Source: Methanothrix sp. (GTDB lineage: Archaea > Halobacteriota > Methanosarcinia > Methanotrichales > Methanotrichaceae). From it: a DNA stretch of 64,000 nt. A program made the position numbers and the translations under genes. Location: assembly GCA_011620785.1 (NCBI GenBank), contig WOYM01000058.1, positions 1 to 64,000 of the forward strand, given 5' to 3'. Shown piece by piece: positions 15,723-25,408 of this stretch. The stretch's first letter is position 1. Every line of letters starts with the position of its first letter. The notes under the pieces are model-generated. The model was given only the letters and a program-made list of their open reading frames with translations, did no database searches and was not told where the DNA came from.

Positions 15723-17201
15723 ATGCTGCAGATATCCCCCAAGTCGGCCAAGAGCGTTCCAGCCCAGGGCAGGGAGACTGTGCATAGGTTTGCCGAACAG
15801 GGCTACCAGCTGGAGCCGGAGGCCCTTGAAGCCATATGCCGCTATCAGGGCAGCCAGGAAGAGCTCTTCCGGCGCATAATCGGCAGCATAGATCGATCCC
15901 TGGCGGTTATTGGTATGCAGCACATCAAAGGCCTCATCGAACCATCAGCATCCGAGATCACCTCAGACTCAACTCCCTCCGATTCTCATCCCCAGTGCTC
16001 TGCCCAATTGAGCTGCGACATAACCGGGCGGTCGACCTGTGTAGGCGAGTACGATGATTTCGTCTGCTACTTTCGGGACAGATATGCAAAGATCAGAGAG
16101 ATCCTCTCCCGCCGGATCAACTCCCGGCCGATAGAGTCCTTGAGCAAGAGTACATCGGGCAGGGAGGTCTCTCTAATCGGCATGGTCCTTGATATCAGAA
16201 ATACCTCCAAAGGCAACCGGGTGATAGAGCTGGAGGATCCCACCGGGATGATAGTGGCGGTCATCCAAAAGGATGGGGAGGCCTATGAGGAGTCGGGGCA
16301 GATAATTCCGGATGAGGTCATTGGAGTCACGGGCATTTCAGACGGTAATGGAAGGATCTTTGTCAAATCGCTGCTCTGGCCTGATATGCCCAATCAGACC
16401 GCCTCCCTGGAGAAAGGTAGCGGCCATGCCATACTCATATCCGATCTTCATGTGGGGAGCAAGTATTTCATGGATGAGGCCTGGCAGAGGTTCTCCGACT
16501 GGCTGAACGGAGAAGCGGATGATCCCAGTGGGCTTGCCTCCCAGGTGGAATACCTGGTGATCGCCGGAGACCTGGTGGACGGGATTGGAATTTATCCTGG
16601 CCAGCAAAACGATCTGGCGATAATGGATATCTATTCCCAGTACGAGGCGGCTGCAGGGCTGCTAAATGCCATAAGAAGCGACATCAAGATCATCATCTCC
16701 CCGGGCAATCACGACATAGTGCGCCAGGCGGAACCCCAGCCCGCTCTCCCTCCGGAGGTGCAGAGATACTTCCGACCTGATATGCTCTTCGTGGGCAATC
16801 CCGCTTGGATTACATTGAGCGGCATATCGGTGCTGATCTACCATGGCCGGAGCATAGACGATCTCGTCCTCCGCCTGCCCGGAATCACCTATGCCAACCC
16901 AGAGAAGGCGATGATAGAGATGCTGAGAAGAAGGCACCTCTCCCCAATCTATGGCAGCCGGGTGTCCATCGCACCGGAGAACGAGGATCATTATGTCATC
17001 TCCCATCCCCCGGCAATTCTCCATTGCGGGCACGTCCATACCGTGGGAATCGCCCGCTATAAAGGAGTGGCAGCGATAAACAGTGGCACCTGGCAGTCGC
17101 AGACTGATTTTCAGAAGAAGATGAACATTCAGCCGGTTTGTGCAGTGGCGCCAATTGTAGATCTGGCCACATTAAAGGTTCGAAAGCTAATATTCGCCTG
17201 A
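15723..17201 (+). CDS. polB: DNA polymerase D small subunit DP1 (3'-5' exonuclease)
   Basis: 492 residues. DP1 proofreads for the archaeal replicative polymerase PolD. Order: N-terminal helical domain (1-60), a low-complexity linker, an OB-fold (about 145-230), and a calcineurin-like phosphodiesterase domain with SDLHVG (about 239), GDLVDG (282), GNHD (327), YHGRS and HCGHVHT (434). All metal-binding residues are kept, so the exonuclease should be active. The large subunit DP2 is not in the window. Start at ATG 15723; the N-terminus begins without a strong ribosome binding site. Confidence 0.95.
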   Translation: MLQISPKSAKSVPAQGRETVHRFAEQGYQLEPEALEAICRYQGSQEELFRRIIGSIDRSLAVIGMQHIKGLIEPSASEITSDSTPSDSHPQCSAQLSCDITGRSTCVGEYDDFVCYFRDRYAKIREILSRRINSRPIESLSKSTSGREVSLIGMVLDIRNTSKGNRVIELEDPTGMIVAVIQKDGEAYEESGQIIPDEVIGVTGISDGNGRIFVKSLLWPDMPNQTASLEKGSGHAILISDLHVGSKYFMDEAWQRFSDWLNGEADDPSGLASQVEYLVIAGDLVDGIGIYPGQQNDLAIMDIYSQYEAAAGLLNAIRSDIKIIISPGNHDIVRQAEPQPALPPEVQRYFRPDMLFVGNPAWITLSGISVLIYHGRSIDDLVLRLPGITYANPEKAMIEMLRRRHLSPIYGSRVSIAPENEDHYVISHPPAILHCGHVHTVGIARYKGVAAINSGTWQSQTDFQKKMNIQPVCAVAPIVDLATLKVRKLIFA

Positions 17202-17431
17202 TCTATCTTTATAAACACAACAAAAAAATTTTTATAGTAATAGAGAGAGTAGTATATCCGGCGAATACGATCATAGGTAGGAGGAATACGAATATGGCGG
17301 AATAAATCTCCAGGCAATGGGTGCTCCTCAAACTGCAGGTACAATCGATGGCGGTTAGTATCTCTTACCAAAAAAGATAAATATTATAGAGAGAAATTGT
17401 ATCGATATCAAACAACGAAAGGGGTGAAATT

Positions 17432-17872
17432 ATTAGACAGAAGGGTGTTATTTTAGTGCTGGCCATAGCTATGCTGTCAATACCTGCATTTGCACAGGGC
17501 ATGGGCGGCAGTGGCAGCATAGATATCTTCGGAAAGAATGGCGTGATATTCCAGACAGAAGGTTCAGCATACCTTTTCCCGGAATTTCAGGATACCAATG
17601 CGGATACGATGGCGATCGGAAATGACAGAGCAATGGCCTTTGGTGTGCCATGGCACAGGGCGCCCGTAACTTTAGCTACCAATAACCTGGAGGTCATAAA
17701 GAACCAGGACACTGGAGAGTGCAATTGCTGCTATGGCAATGTGTCACCCAGCTGCCAGGACTGCTGCATCAAGGTCAATATAGACCAGATCAAGATCGGC
17801 AATAGAGACGCTCTTGCATTCGGATTTGCCTCCGCCACCAACAATGTCAAGGTGATAGCCAACCAGCAGTGA
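17432..17872 (+). CDS. Secreted protein with two internal repeats and a Cys-rich linker; possible ATT start
   Basis: The signal peptide (RQKGVILVLAIAML, cleavage after AFAQ) is complete only if translation starts near 17432, where the codon is ATT, preceded by GGGGTGA at good spacing. The nearest standard start is GTG at 17456, which would remove the basic n-region. The mature part has two related units: IGNDRAMAFG then ATNNLEVIKNQ, and IGNRDALAFG then ATNNVKVIANQQ. Between them lies a Cys-rich loop (GECNCCYGN, then CQDCC). Likely surface or extracellular. The next gene encodes another secreted protein. Family not recognised. Confidence 0.6.
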   Translation: MRQKGVILVLAIAMLSIPAFAQGMGGSGSIDIFGKNGVIFQTEGSAYLFPEFQDTNADTMAIGNDRAMAFGVPWHRAPVTLATNNLEVIKNQDTGECNCCYGNVSPSCQDCCIKVNIDQIKIGNRDALAFGFASATNNVKVIANQQ

Positions 17873-17904
17873 TATCAAGCCAGTCGAACCAGACAGGATT
17901 GGAT

Positions 17905-18420
17905 ATGAAGATTTCAAGGAGACCCGCCGATGCAATAAAAGCGGGTTTTCTATTAATTTTTCTCTTATCGGGCCCAGTCCTAGCCGGGCAGATGCCAGAC
18001 AGGCCCATCACCTCATGTGAGATCTCAAACCACATTGATCAAACGCCAACCAATGCCTTCATCGGCCCAAGAACAGATTCCATTCTGCTCTCACAACCCA
18101 GAGAGATGGTCATGCCAGATATGGCTGCTCTAACCGCAAAACTGGAAAATCTATCCGCAGCCTACACCCAGAGGCAAGAGGAGCTTTTTTCCAGCAGCCT
18201 CCAGGAGAGCAGCAGCAATTGCAGCGATCCGGATCTCAGCGGTCAGGATATAGGCCTTGAGGGCCAGCTTCGAAACCGCCTGGACATAAGAGTATCGGGA
18301 ATATCCGTTCGCGCCATCAACACCGTGGAAGGTGGGAAGGCCACCGCCACCTCCAACATAATCATCGAGCCGATGCAGATCATCCAGCTCCCTTGCCAAG
18401 CAGCAGATAAGCTGAGATGA
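17905..18420 (+). CDS. Hypothetical secreted protein
   Basis: Start at ATG 17905 (MKISRRP), with AGGA six bases before it. 171 residues: basic start, one hydrophobic signal helix ending GPVLAGQ, a Ser/Gln-rich helical middle (ENLSAAYTQRQEELFSS), and a C-terminal beta segment (AINTVEGGKATATSNIII) resembling the repeat of the preceding secreted protein. It follows that gene by 32 bases, so the two are probably one unit. Function unknown. Confidence 0.6.
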   Translation: MKISRRPADAIKAGFLLIFLLSGPVLAGQMPDRPITSCEISNHIDQTPTNAFIGPRTDSILLSQPREMVMPDMAALTAKLENLSAAYTQRQEELFSSSLQESSSNCSDPDLSGQDIGLEGQLRNRLDIRVSGISVRAINTVEGGKATATSNIIIEPMQIIQLPCQAADKLR

Positions 18421-18496
18421 TCAAGGGCCTCCAAAAATTATGGGAGAGGGGTTCAGAAGATCACGACAGTGTCCCGTCCAGCCAGGACGGGCTGTA

Positions 18497-19795
18497 TCAG
18501 GCACACTTCGGATCCTTATCCCTCTCTTTCTCCATCGCCTCTTTTGCCAGCCGGATGGCACACAGCTCAGAGCACATGGTGCAGGTGTCGGTCTCCAACC
18601 CTCTCCTGTGTCTGATCTGCTTTGCTCTTGCCGGATTTATTGCCGCCTGGAACTGGCCATCCCAGTCCAGAGCGGCTCGCGCCCGGGACATCTGCAGATC
18701 CCAGGATCGTGCTCTTTCTCGCACGCCCGGCCGGGTGAGGTCGGCTGCATGGGCAGCGATCCGAGTGACATAGGTTCCCTCGATCACATCCTCTCTGTTG
18801 GGCAGATCGAGGTGCTCGGAGGGAGTCGTAGCACAGAGGAAGTCCGCTCCCGCCATACCGGCGATCACGCCACCCATGGCAGCGGTGATATGGTCGTACC
18901 CGGGGGCGACGTCCGTCACCAGGGGTCCGAGAAGGTATAAGGGCGCTCCGCCGGTCAAATGCTTCATAGCCCTCACACTGGTCTCGATCTCATCCGCAGG
19001 CACATGCCCCGGCCCCTCCACCATGGCCTGCACTCCCGCAGCTCGCGCCCTTTTAACCAGCTCACCTAGCATGATGAACTCCATGTACTTGGCCCGGTCA
19101 GATGCATCCTCGATGCACCCTGGCCGCAGACCGTCGCCCAGCGAGAGGGTCAATTCATACTCCCTGGCGATCTCCAGCAGGTAGTCGAACTCCTGGTAGT
19201 AGGGATTCTCCCCTCCCGTATCGGCGATATATTTCATGGTCAAAGAGCCGCCCCGGCTCACCACCCCCATCAGACGGGGGTCCTGTCTGAGCCGCTCCAG
19301 GGATATCCTGTTCACCCCGGCATGAACGGTGACGAAGTCCACCCCATCTCGGGCATGTCGCTCCAGGGAATCGAACATCCCCTGGCTGGTCAGCTCCTTT
19401 TTGACGGCGGCCTGATAGATGGGAACTGTGCCCAGGGGCACTTTTACTGCTGCCAGGATATTCTTGCGCACCAGGTCCAGGTCACCTCCGGTGGACAGGT
19501 CCATCACAGCGTCCGCTCCCGCTTCAGCTGCCGCCAGAGCTTTTTCCACCTCTACCTCGGGGGAGTCGAGGTTCTGGGATGTGCCCAGGTTGACATTCAC
19601 TTTAACGGCTAGCATCTCCCCTATGCCTGCCGGATCCAGCCCCTCGCGGCGGACATTTCCCGGGATGACCACCCTGCCCGCGGCCACCAGCCGGGCCAGC
19701 TTTGCCGGATCTATTCCCTCTTTTCTTGCCACCCGTTCGATACTTTGGGGCACGCGCCCACTGCTTGCCTCTTCCATCAGGGTCATTGTTACCAA
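18497..19795 (-). CDS. thiC: Phosphomethylpyrimidine synthase ThiC
   Basis: 432 residues, the shorter archaeal form. ThiC is a radical SAM enzyme that converts aminoimidazole ribotide to the thiamine pyrimidine (HMP-P). The C-terminal [4Fe-4S] site CTMCSELC is present, as are NVNLGTS, DLSTGGD and EGPGHVP. Archaeal ThiC lacks the N-terminal extension of plant and many bacterial forms. Only 44 bases separate its start from the divergent 19840 gene, leaving no room for a TPP riboswitch. Met4 and Met7 are alternative starts. Confidence 0.97.
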   Translation of the reverse strand: MVTMTLMEEASSGRVPQSIERVARKEGIDPAKLARLVAAGRVVIPGNVRREGLDPAGIGEMLAVKVNVNLGTSQNLDSPEVEVEKALAAAEAGADAVMDLSTGGDLDLVRKNILAAVKVPLGTVPIYQAAVKKELTSQGMFDSLERHARDGVDFVTVHAGVNRISLERLRQDPRLMGVVSRGGSLTMKYIADTGGENPYYQEFDYLLEIAREYELTLSLGDGLRPGCIEDASDRAKYMEFIMLGELVKRARAAGVQAMVEGPGHVPADEIETSVRAMKHLTGGAPLYLLGPLVTDVAPGYDHITAAMGGVIAGMAGADFLCATTPSEHLDLPNREDVIEGTYVTRIAAHAADLTRPGVRERARSWDLQMSRARAALDWDGQFQAAINPARAKQIRHRRGLETDTCTMCSELCAIRLAKEAMEKERDKDPKCA

Positions 19796-19839
19796 CTAAT
19801 ATATTGTAGGAGCAACTTTCTCGCTGCAGGTGTTTATCA

Positions 19840-20478
19840 ATGGTTGAAGTGCATAAGGTTAGCGGTGCCGCCTTCGATGGCAATGTCTACCTGGTCTTGG
19901 ATGAGAAGCCCATTCTGGTTGACGCGGGCATGATGGCAGGGCCGACCTTAAAGAACATCAAGAAATTCATCGATCCAGCCAAGATCGAGCTTATCGTCCT
20001 CACTCACTGCCATCACGATCACTCCGGTGCCGCTCCCGCCCTCAAGGAGGCGACAGGAGCACGCCTGATGCTGAGCGAGAAGGAGGTGGGCTGCATAGGA
20101 GATGAGCTGGCATCGGTTGCATACCTCTTCGGCCAGCAGGCCCCGGAGTACAAAGTGGACGAGACCCTGAAAGAGGGTATGGTCCTGGATATTGGGAAAT
20201 GGAAGCTGGAGGTCATGGAGACCCAAGGGCACTCCACCGGCAGCCTGTGCCTTTATGAGCGAACGGAAAAGGTGCTATTCTCCGGGGATACAGTATTCCC
20301 CGACGGGAACATCGGCCGGACGGATATGTTCGGCGGAAGCACCGATGAATTGGTCCGCTCCATCCAGAGGCTGACAGAGCTGGATGTCAAGGTTATGTAT
20401 CCCGGCCATATGGATATAACCAGCCGAGATGTCAATCGCCAGATTCAAATGAGCCTGAGGTTTGCCAAGAGCATCTAG
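19840..20478 (+). CDS. Metallo-beta-lactamase fold hydrolase (glyoxalase II-like)
   Basis: 212 residues. The dinuclear metal site is intact: HCHHDHSG (about residues 52-59), GHSTGS (about 130), Asp in FSGDTVF and the final His in YPGHMD. Compact single-domain proteins of this kind act on thioesters or related esters. Substrate cannot be read from sequence. It ends just before argD with no real gap and probably begins a transcript with argD-hisC-AK6. Confidence 0.88.
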   Translation: MVEVHKVSGAAFDGNVYLVLDEKPILVDAGMMAGPTLKNIKKFIDPAKIELIVLTHCHHDHSGAAPALKEATGARLMLSEKEVGCIGDELASVAYLFGQQAPEYKVDETLKEGMVLDIGKWKLEVMETQGHSTGSLCLYERTEKVLFSGDTVFPDGNIGRTDMFGGSTDELVRSIQRLTELDVKVMYPGHMDITSRDVNRQIQMSLRFAKSI

Positions 20479-20497
20479 CGGGATGGGTGTCAATCTC

Positions 20498-21646
20498 ATG
20501 ACAGATAAGAAAGATCTAGTGAAAAGGGAATCCGAATCCATATTCCAGACCTATGGCCGCCAGGATGTGCTTCTTGTAAAGGGAAGCGGTGCTCATGTTT
20601 GGGACAGCGAAGGCAGGGAATACCTGGACTTCGTCGCCGGCATAGCGGTGAACAGCATTGGCCACTGCCATCCGAAGTTGGTGGAGGCGGTCAGCCGCCA
20701 GGCTGCTGCTCTCATCCACACCTCCAACCTCTACTACACCGAAAACCAGGTACTGCTAGCGGAAGAGCTGAAGGGGCTCACCGGCATGGACCGGGCATAC
20801 TTTTGCAACTCCGGAGCGGAGAGCATAGAGGCGGCGCTCAAGCTCGTCCGCCGGGCAACGGGCAGGGCGAAGATCGTCGCGGCAGAGAGGGCCTTTCACG
20901 GACGCACCCTGGGGGCCCTTGGCCTAACTCATAAAGCCGCTTATAGGGAGCCGTTCCGGCCGCTGAGGGAAGCGGAGTTCGTCCCCTACAACGATAGCGA
21001 GGCTCTGAAGGCGGCAGTCAACTCCGAGACCGGAGCGGTGATCCTGGAGCCGGTACAGGGCGAGGCAGGGGTCTATGTGCCGGACGGGGATTATCTCAGA
21101 ACAGCGCGAGACATATGCGATGACCAAGGAGCCCTTCTCATCCTGGATGAGGTGCAGACTGGATTTGGACGGACCGGCAGGTGGTTTGCCAGGGAGCACT
21201 CCGGGGTTGTCCCTGATATTATCTGCCTGGCCAAGGCCATAGCCGGAGGCCTGCCCATGGGAGCGATGCTCGCCCGTGCCGGTGCGGCGGAGGCCTTCCA
21301 GAAAGGAGACCACGGCTCGACATTCGCCGGCGGCCCCCTGATCTGTGCTGCCGCCCTGGCAACGATCGATGTCATACGAGAGGAGAAGCTGGTCGAGCGC
21401 TCAGAGGATCTGGGCAGATATCTTAAGTCAGAGATAGAGAAGCTCAACCCCCAGGAGGTTCGCGGACTGGGGCTGATGGTCGGCCTGGATCTGAATTGCG
21501 ACTGCAAATCGCTGGTGGAGAAGGCCCTGCAAAAGGGAGTGCTGATCAACAACACTGGAGAGCATACCCTCCGCCTCATCCCGCCCCTGGTGGTGACGAA
21601 GGAGGAAATAGACAGAGTGGTGGAGGTAATAGGTGAGCTCCTCTAG
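20498..21646 (+). CDS. argD: Acetylornithine/LysW-type aminotransferase (class III PLP enzyme)
   Basis: Start at ATG 20498 (MTDKKDLVKRE), 382 residues, normal length for ArgD. Marks: NSGAESIEAALKL, FHGRTLGAL, the PLP Asp in ILDEVQTGFGRTGR and the Schiff-base Lys in CLAKAIAGGLPMGA. It transfers the amino group from glutamate in arginine synthesis. It overlaps hisC by 14 bases. A longer frame to 20462 overlaps the preceding gene and adds non-homologous residues. Confidence 0.94.
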   Translation: MTDKKDLVKRESESIFQTYGRQDVLLVKGSGAHVWDSEGREYLDFVAGIAVNSIGHCHPKLVEAVSRQAAALIHTSNLYYTENQVLLAEELKGLTGMDRAYFCNSGAESIEAALKLVRRATGRAKIVAAERAFHGRTLGALGLTHKAAYREPFRPLREAEFVPYNDSEALKAAVNSETGAVILEPVQGEAGVYVPDGDYLRTARDICDDQGALLILDEVQTGFGRTGRWFAREHSGVVPDIICLAKAIAGGLPMGAMLARAGAAEAFQKGDHGSTFAGGPLICAAALATIDVIREEKLVERSEDLGRYLKSEIEKLNPQEVRGLGLMVGLDLNCDCKSLVEKALQKGVLINNTGEHTLRLIPPLVVTKEEIDRVVEVIGELL

Positions 21647-22688
21647 GCAAAGTACCAGGGAGAGCCTGAAGAGGCTGCGCCCCTATGTGGCAGGCAAGGG
21701 TTTCACTGAGATCTCCCGTCGCTATGGTCTCGACCCGGCGGATATCGTAAAGCTGGGAAGCAATGAGAACCCATACGGTCCCAGCCCTAAGGTTTTTGAA
21801 GCCCTGAAAAATGTCTCCCCGGAGAGGTATCCTGAGCCCGAGGAGCTGATGGAAGGGCTGGCCAGATACACCGGCTCTCCCCAGGAGATGCTGGTTATAG
21901 GAGCGGGCATGGACGGAGTGATGGACACCCTGACCCGGCTCTTTTTGGAGAAGGGCGACCGAACCTTCATCGCCACCCCCACATTCAGCTACTATGAGAT
22001 CCTGACCGTTCTGGCGGGGGCTGAACCCCTATTCTCCCCCCGGAGCCCGGATTTCCGGATTTGTGAGAGAATTGCAGATGAGGCAAAGATGGCTTTCATC
22101 TGCTCGCCGAACAATCCCACCGGAAACACCCTGAAAGAAGAGGAGCTGCGCCAGCTGCTGGAGACGACGGAGGCCATCGTCTTTTTGGACGAGGCCTATG
22201 TGGAGTTTGCAGAGCGGAGCCTGGCGGAGCTGGTGAGTAGATACGAGAACCTGGTGGTGGGACGGACTTTATCCAAGGCCTTCGGCCTGGCGGGGATGCG
22301 CCTGGGCTATGCCCTGATGCCCGAGTGGATGGCTCGGGAGTACCGCCGGGCGGCGCCGCCCTTCTTTGGCATATCCTGCGCCTCAGTTGCTGCCGGCGCA
22401 GCAGCGCTCGCGGATCTGGACTTTATGAACGAATCGGTGAGAAAGATAAGAATGGAGCGCAGTCGCCTGCAAAAAGAGATCAGGTCTTATCCCTCCCAGG
22501 CCAACTTCCTCTACCTGAAAACCGAGGAAGCCTCGGACTCATTTGCAGAGAAGTTCCTGCAAAAAGGTATCATCATCCGCGACTGCCGCTCATTCCGGGG
22601 AGCGGGAGAAAATCACGTCCGGGTGACAGTGGGAACGCCCGCGGAGAACGACCGGTTCCTCGCCGCCTTCAGGGAGATCCGGCGCTGA
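21633..22688 (+). CDS. hisC: Histidinol-phosphate aminotransferase
   Basis: 351 residues starting at GTG 21633, inside the end of argD. Fold-type I PLP enzyme: LGSNENPYGPS near the N-terminus, CSPNNPTGN, the FLDEAYVEF Asp, and the Schiff-base Lys in GRTLSKAFGLAG. The closing RVTVGTPAENDRFL segment is typical of HisC. It catalyses the glutamate-dependent step of histidine synthesis. The stop is followed after one base by the adenylate kinase start, so translation is coupled. Confidence 0.95.
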   Translation: MSSSRQSTRESLKRLRPYVAGKGFTEISRRYGLDPADIVKLGSNENPYGPSPKVFEALKNVSPERYPEPEELMEGLARYTGSPQEMLVIGAGMDGVMDTLTRLFLEKGDRTFIATPTFSYYEILTVLAGAEPLFSPRSPDFRICERIADEAKMAFICSPNNPTGNTLKEEELRQLLETTEAIVFLDEAYVEFAERSLAELVSRYENLVVGRTLSKAFGLAGMRLGYALMPEWMAREYRRAAPPFFGISCASVAAGAAALADLDFMNESVRKIRMERSRLQKEIRSYPSQANFLYLKTEEASDSFAEKFLQKGIIIRDCRSFRGAGENHVRVTVGTPAENDRFLAAFREIRR

Positions 22689-22689
22689 T

Positions 22690-23193
22690 ATGCAGATCGC
22701 CCTGACCGGCACTCCAGGGACGGGCAAGACCACCGTCGCCCGTCTTCTGCCTTACCGGGTGATAGATATCAACGCCTTAGTTAGGGAGGGCCTGAACTTC
22801 GGCACCGATCCGAAAAGGGGCTGCCTGGAGGCGGACATGGATGGACTGGCTGAGCGCCTGGCTGAGATGGATTCTGACCAAATCGCCATCCTTGAAGGCC
22901 ACTTCTCCCATCACTTCGCCCAATGGTCGATAGTCCTCCGGCTGGCTCCGCAAAAGCTCGAATCCCGGCTGGAAGAGAGAGGTTACTCGCCCGAAAAGAT
23001 AAGGGAGAACCTGGAGGCAGAGGCTCTGGACGTGATCTTAGTGGAGGCCGTTGAGTATTGCCAGCGGGTGGACGAGATAGATACCACCGGAAGGACCCCC
23101 CAGGAAGTGGCCGATCTGGTGGCAAAGATAATCGAGGAAAAGCTGCAGATGCCTCCAGGCCAGGTGGACTGGCTGGAGGAGTTTTTTGGCTAA
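22690..23193 (+). CDS. Adenylate kinase AK6/Fap7 family
   Basis: 167 residues with Walker A GTPGTGKTT at residues 7-15, LEGHFSHHF in the middle and the DTTGRTPQEVADLV C-terminal helix of AK6/Fap7. This family combines adenylate kinase and ATPase activity and in eukaryotes helps mature the small ribosomal subunit at the rRNA 3' end. The gene is the last of the argD-hisC run and converges on prs. Confidence 0.92.
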   Translation: MQIALTGTPGTGKTTVARLLPYRVIDINALVREGLNFGTDPKRGCLEADMDGLAERLAEMDSDQIAILEGHFSHHFAQWSIVLRLAPQKLESRLEERGYSPEKIRENLEAEALDVILVEAVEYCQRVDEIDTTGRTPQEVADLVAKIIEEKLQMPPGQVDWLEEFFG

Positions 23194-23202
23194 TCTCAAA
23201 AT

Positions 23203-24054
23203 TCAGGACTCTAGCGCCCGGGCAATTATCGGCGCCACAGAGACGGTGCTCACTCCCTTATCCAGGGTGTCCGTGGCCAATACGCCCTCAACCCCGGAGC
23301 GGTAGAGCTTAAGGACCGCCGATCCGGTGAGGACGGGATGCACCGCCGCCAGATAGACCCGGGCTGCGCCCTGCGCGCGCAACATCTCTATCGCCGTGGC
23401 CATAGTGCCGCCGGTGGCGATCATATCATCGAATATCACCACGTCCCTTCCCCGGACGTCGATCTCTTTGGGAGCCATACTGACCTCAGTGCCGGAGATG
23501 CGGGTCTTCTGCAGGTAATCGCTATCCGCTCCCAGGGTGGCGGCAGCGGTCCTGGCCATCGCCACTGCACCCTTGTCCGGCGATATGACCACAGGGTCCT
23601 CAAGGCCCAAAGAGGCCACCTTTTCCGCTAAAAGCAGCGTTGCATCCAGATTGTCCGCCGGACAGCAGAAATGATTCATGATGGATGGTGCATGGATGTT
23701 TACCAGGTGGACCCGGCCCTTTTTCAAGAAGGGGTTGAGAGCGGTGGCCACCGCCCTGGCGGTCATGGGCTCCCCCGGCTTGAAGATCTTGTCCTGGCGG
23801 GCATAGCCGAAGTAGGGTATGACCAGATCGATGCTGCTCTCCTGGCAGACATCCAGGAGCTGGAGCAGATAGACCAGATCCCTATCGGTAGGGGTGGACT
23901 GGATTATTGCCACCTTATCGTCGAGCGGTGCCGTCACCTGTGTATATGACTCCCCATCGGGAAAGGTCTTGTAGTCGCATAACGCCAGCACCTCACCCAA
24001 AATCGCTGCCACCCTGCCCGCCAAAAGCTGGGAGGCCGGACCTCCTATGATCAC
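23203..24054 (-). CDS. prs: Ribose-phosphate pyrophosphokinase (archaeal)
   Basis: 283 residues, the archaeal length. Marks: SYTQV flexible-loop region, GYARQDK (PRPP-synthase signature, about residue 83), the divalent site VHLVNIHAPS, and the PRPP loop VVIFDDMIATGGTM. It makes PRPP from ribose 5-phosphate and ATP for purine, histidine and tetrahydromethanopterin synthesis. Converges with the AK6 gene; ten bases lie between stops. Confidence 0.95.
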   Translation of the reverse strand: MIIGGPASQLLAGRVAAILGEVLALCDYKTFPDGESYTQVTAPLDDKVAIIQSTPTDRDLVYLLQLLDVCQESSIDLVIPYFGYARQDKIFKPGEPMTARAVATALNPFLKKGRVHLVNIHAPSIMNHFCCPADNLDATLLLAEKVASLGLEDPVVISPDKGAVAMARTAAATLGADSDYLQKTRISGTEVSMAPKEIDVRGRDVVIFDDMIATGGTMATAIEMLRAQGAARVYLAAVHPVLTGSAVLKLYRSGVEGVLATDTLDKGVSTVSVAPIIARALES

Positions 24055-24067
24055 TCTTTATTCTCCT

Positions 24068-25408
24068 TTAGCTTCCTACTACCATCATTTTAACCTTCAA
24101 TGTGGGGGTGACTATGGAGCCTATGGACCGGCGGTCAATGCCCACCTCAATCGTCTTCAGGATCTCAAATATGTTCCCCGCGAGCATCAAGGATCTGATC
24201 GGCTGGGCCTCTCCACCCGGGGAGATTCGAAAAGCATTGCGCGCCTCGACTGAGAAGTCGCCAGATATGGGGTTGGCGGTATGAGCGCCGATGAGGCCAT
24301 GGACCAGATAGCCCTCTGTCTCCGCCTGGAGGTCATAGGCTGAGGGTGAGTCAATGATCAGATTTCTCGATCCCACCCGAGGGAGATCGGAGTAGCCCGA
24401 ACGCACCGAGTTTCCTGTGGAGCGGACGCCGTCCTTCCCTGCAGTATAGTTATCGTAGAGAAATCCCTTCAGTATCCCACGCTCGACTAGGACCGTCCTC
24501 TGGGAGGGCACTCCCTCCCCATCGAAGGCGGAGGAGTCTATGCCCCCGGGAAGAAGGCCGTCGTCTACGATCATGAGATCCTCGGAGGCTATCATCTCCC
24601 CCAGCCGACCCCGAAGAGAAGAACGACCCTTCTGAACGCTATCCGCCTCTAATGAGATGAGGAAGGCTCCCTCTAAAAGCTCCGCTACCGCCAGCGGCCT
24701 GAGCAGCACATCGAACCTTCCGCCCTCTCCTTTAGCTCCACCCAACGAGGCACGGGCCATCTCCCCTGCCAAGCGGCCCACTGACTGCATCGATAGCTCT
24801 AAGTGGCGGGAATTGAAAAACTCGCTGCCTGTGGCCACGTCCTCCCTCCGGGCTATGGCCTCCATTGAGGCCTGCATGAGGGTCGAGGTCTCCACCAGCT
24901 CGATCCCCTGAGAGTTGAGCACAAATCCTGTGCCTGAGACACAGGCCACACCGCCGGAGACCGGCTCTGCACCATCGACCTCATTGCAGCCCGCCAAGAG
25001 GCTATGGGCGATGTCGATGCACTCCTCAGGAGCGATCTTATCCAGCCGCCGGTCATAGATCCCCTCGGGCTCTGTCACCCTCTCCGGCTGAGGGAGAGCG
25101 ATCCAGGTGTCATCCCTGCCCCGCGCCCTGGCCGATCGAACAGCGCTCCTGGCTACGAACTCCAGCTGAGCCATGTCGCTGCTGCTGGAGAATCCGACAG
25201 CACCATCCACTACCGCGCGCAATCCCAGACCGCAGTGGTAGCTCTCGCTCGCCATCTCCACATACTCCCTTCGAAGGTCGACATCAACCGAGCGTCCCAC
25301 CATACCATAGACCTCAGCCTCTGCTGCCCCTTCTTTTAAGGCCAGGGATAGCAGCCGGTGGGCGGATTCAATGAGGCTATCCGATGTACCTGAGATCCTC
25401 ATCCCCAC
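24068..25408 (-). CDS. PmbA/TldD family metalloprotease-like protein
   Basis: 446 residues of the TldD/PmbA family. GLGLRAVVDGAVGFSSS in the N-terminal domain and the C-terminal DGVPSQRTVLVERG to FLYDNYTA region are characteristic. There is no HExxxH zinc motif, so this is the PmbA-type partner; in bacteria the TldD/PmbA heterodimer unwinds and degrades peptides. No TldD partner is adjacent. The start overlaps the PAC2 gene by 32 bases; an internal Met3 start would shorten this. Confidence 0.9.
   Translation of the reverse strand: MGMRISGTSDSLIESAHRLLSLALKEGAAEAEVYGMVGRSVDVDLRREYVEMASESYHCGLGLRAVVDGAVGFSSSSDMAQLEFVARSAVRSARARGRDDTWIALPQPERVTEPEGIYDRRLDKIAPEECIDIAHSLLAGCNEVDGAEPVSGGVACVSGTGFVLNSQGIELVETSTLMQASMEAIARREDVATGSEFFNSRHLELSMQSVGRLAGEMARASLGGAKGEGGRFDVLLRPLAVAELLEGAFLISLEADSVQKGRSSLRGRLGEMIASEDLMIVDDGLLPGGIDSSAFDGEGVPSQRTVLVERGILKGFLYDNYTAGKDGVRSTGNSVRSGYSDLPRVGSRNLIIDSPSAYDLQAETEGYLVHGLIGAHTANPISGDFSVEARNAFRISPGGEAQPIRSLMLAGNIFEILKTIEVGIDRRSIGSIVTPTLKVKMMVVGS

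Noticed and set aside
17202..17431. Possible leader peptide or riboswitch before the secreted protein gene
   Set aside because: There is AGGAGG with an ATG followed by a stop after three codons and a 13-codon ATG frame, but no paired structure or conserved motif that I could make out by eye.
19796..19839. TPP riboswitch for thiC
   Set aside because: Only 44 bases are available between the divergent starts, which is too short for the aptamer.
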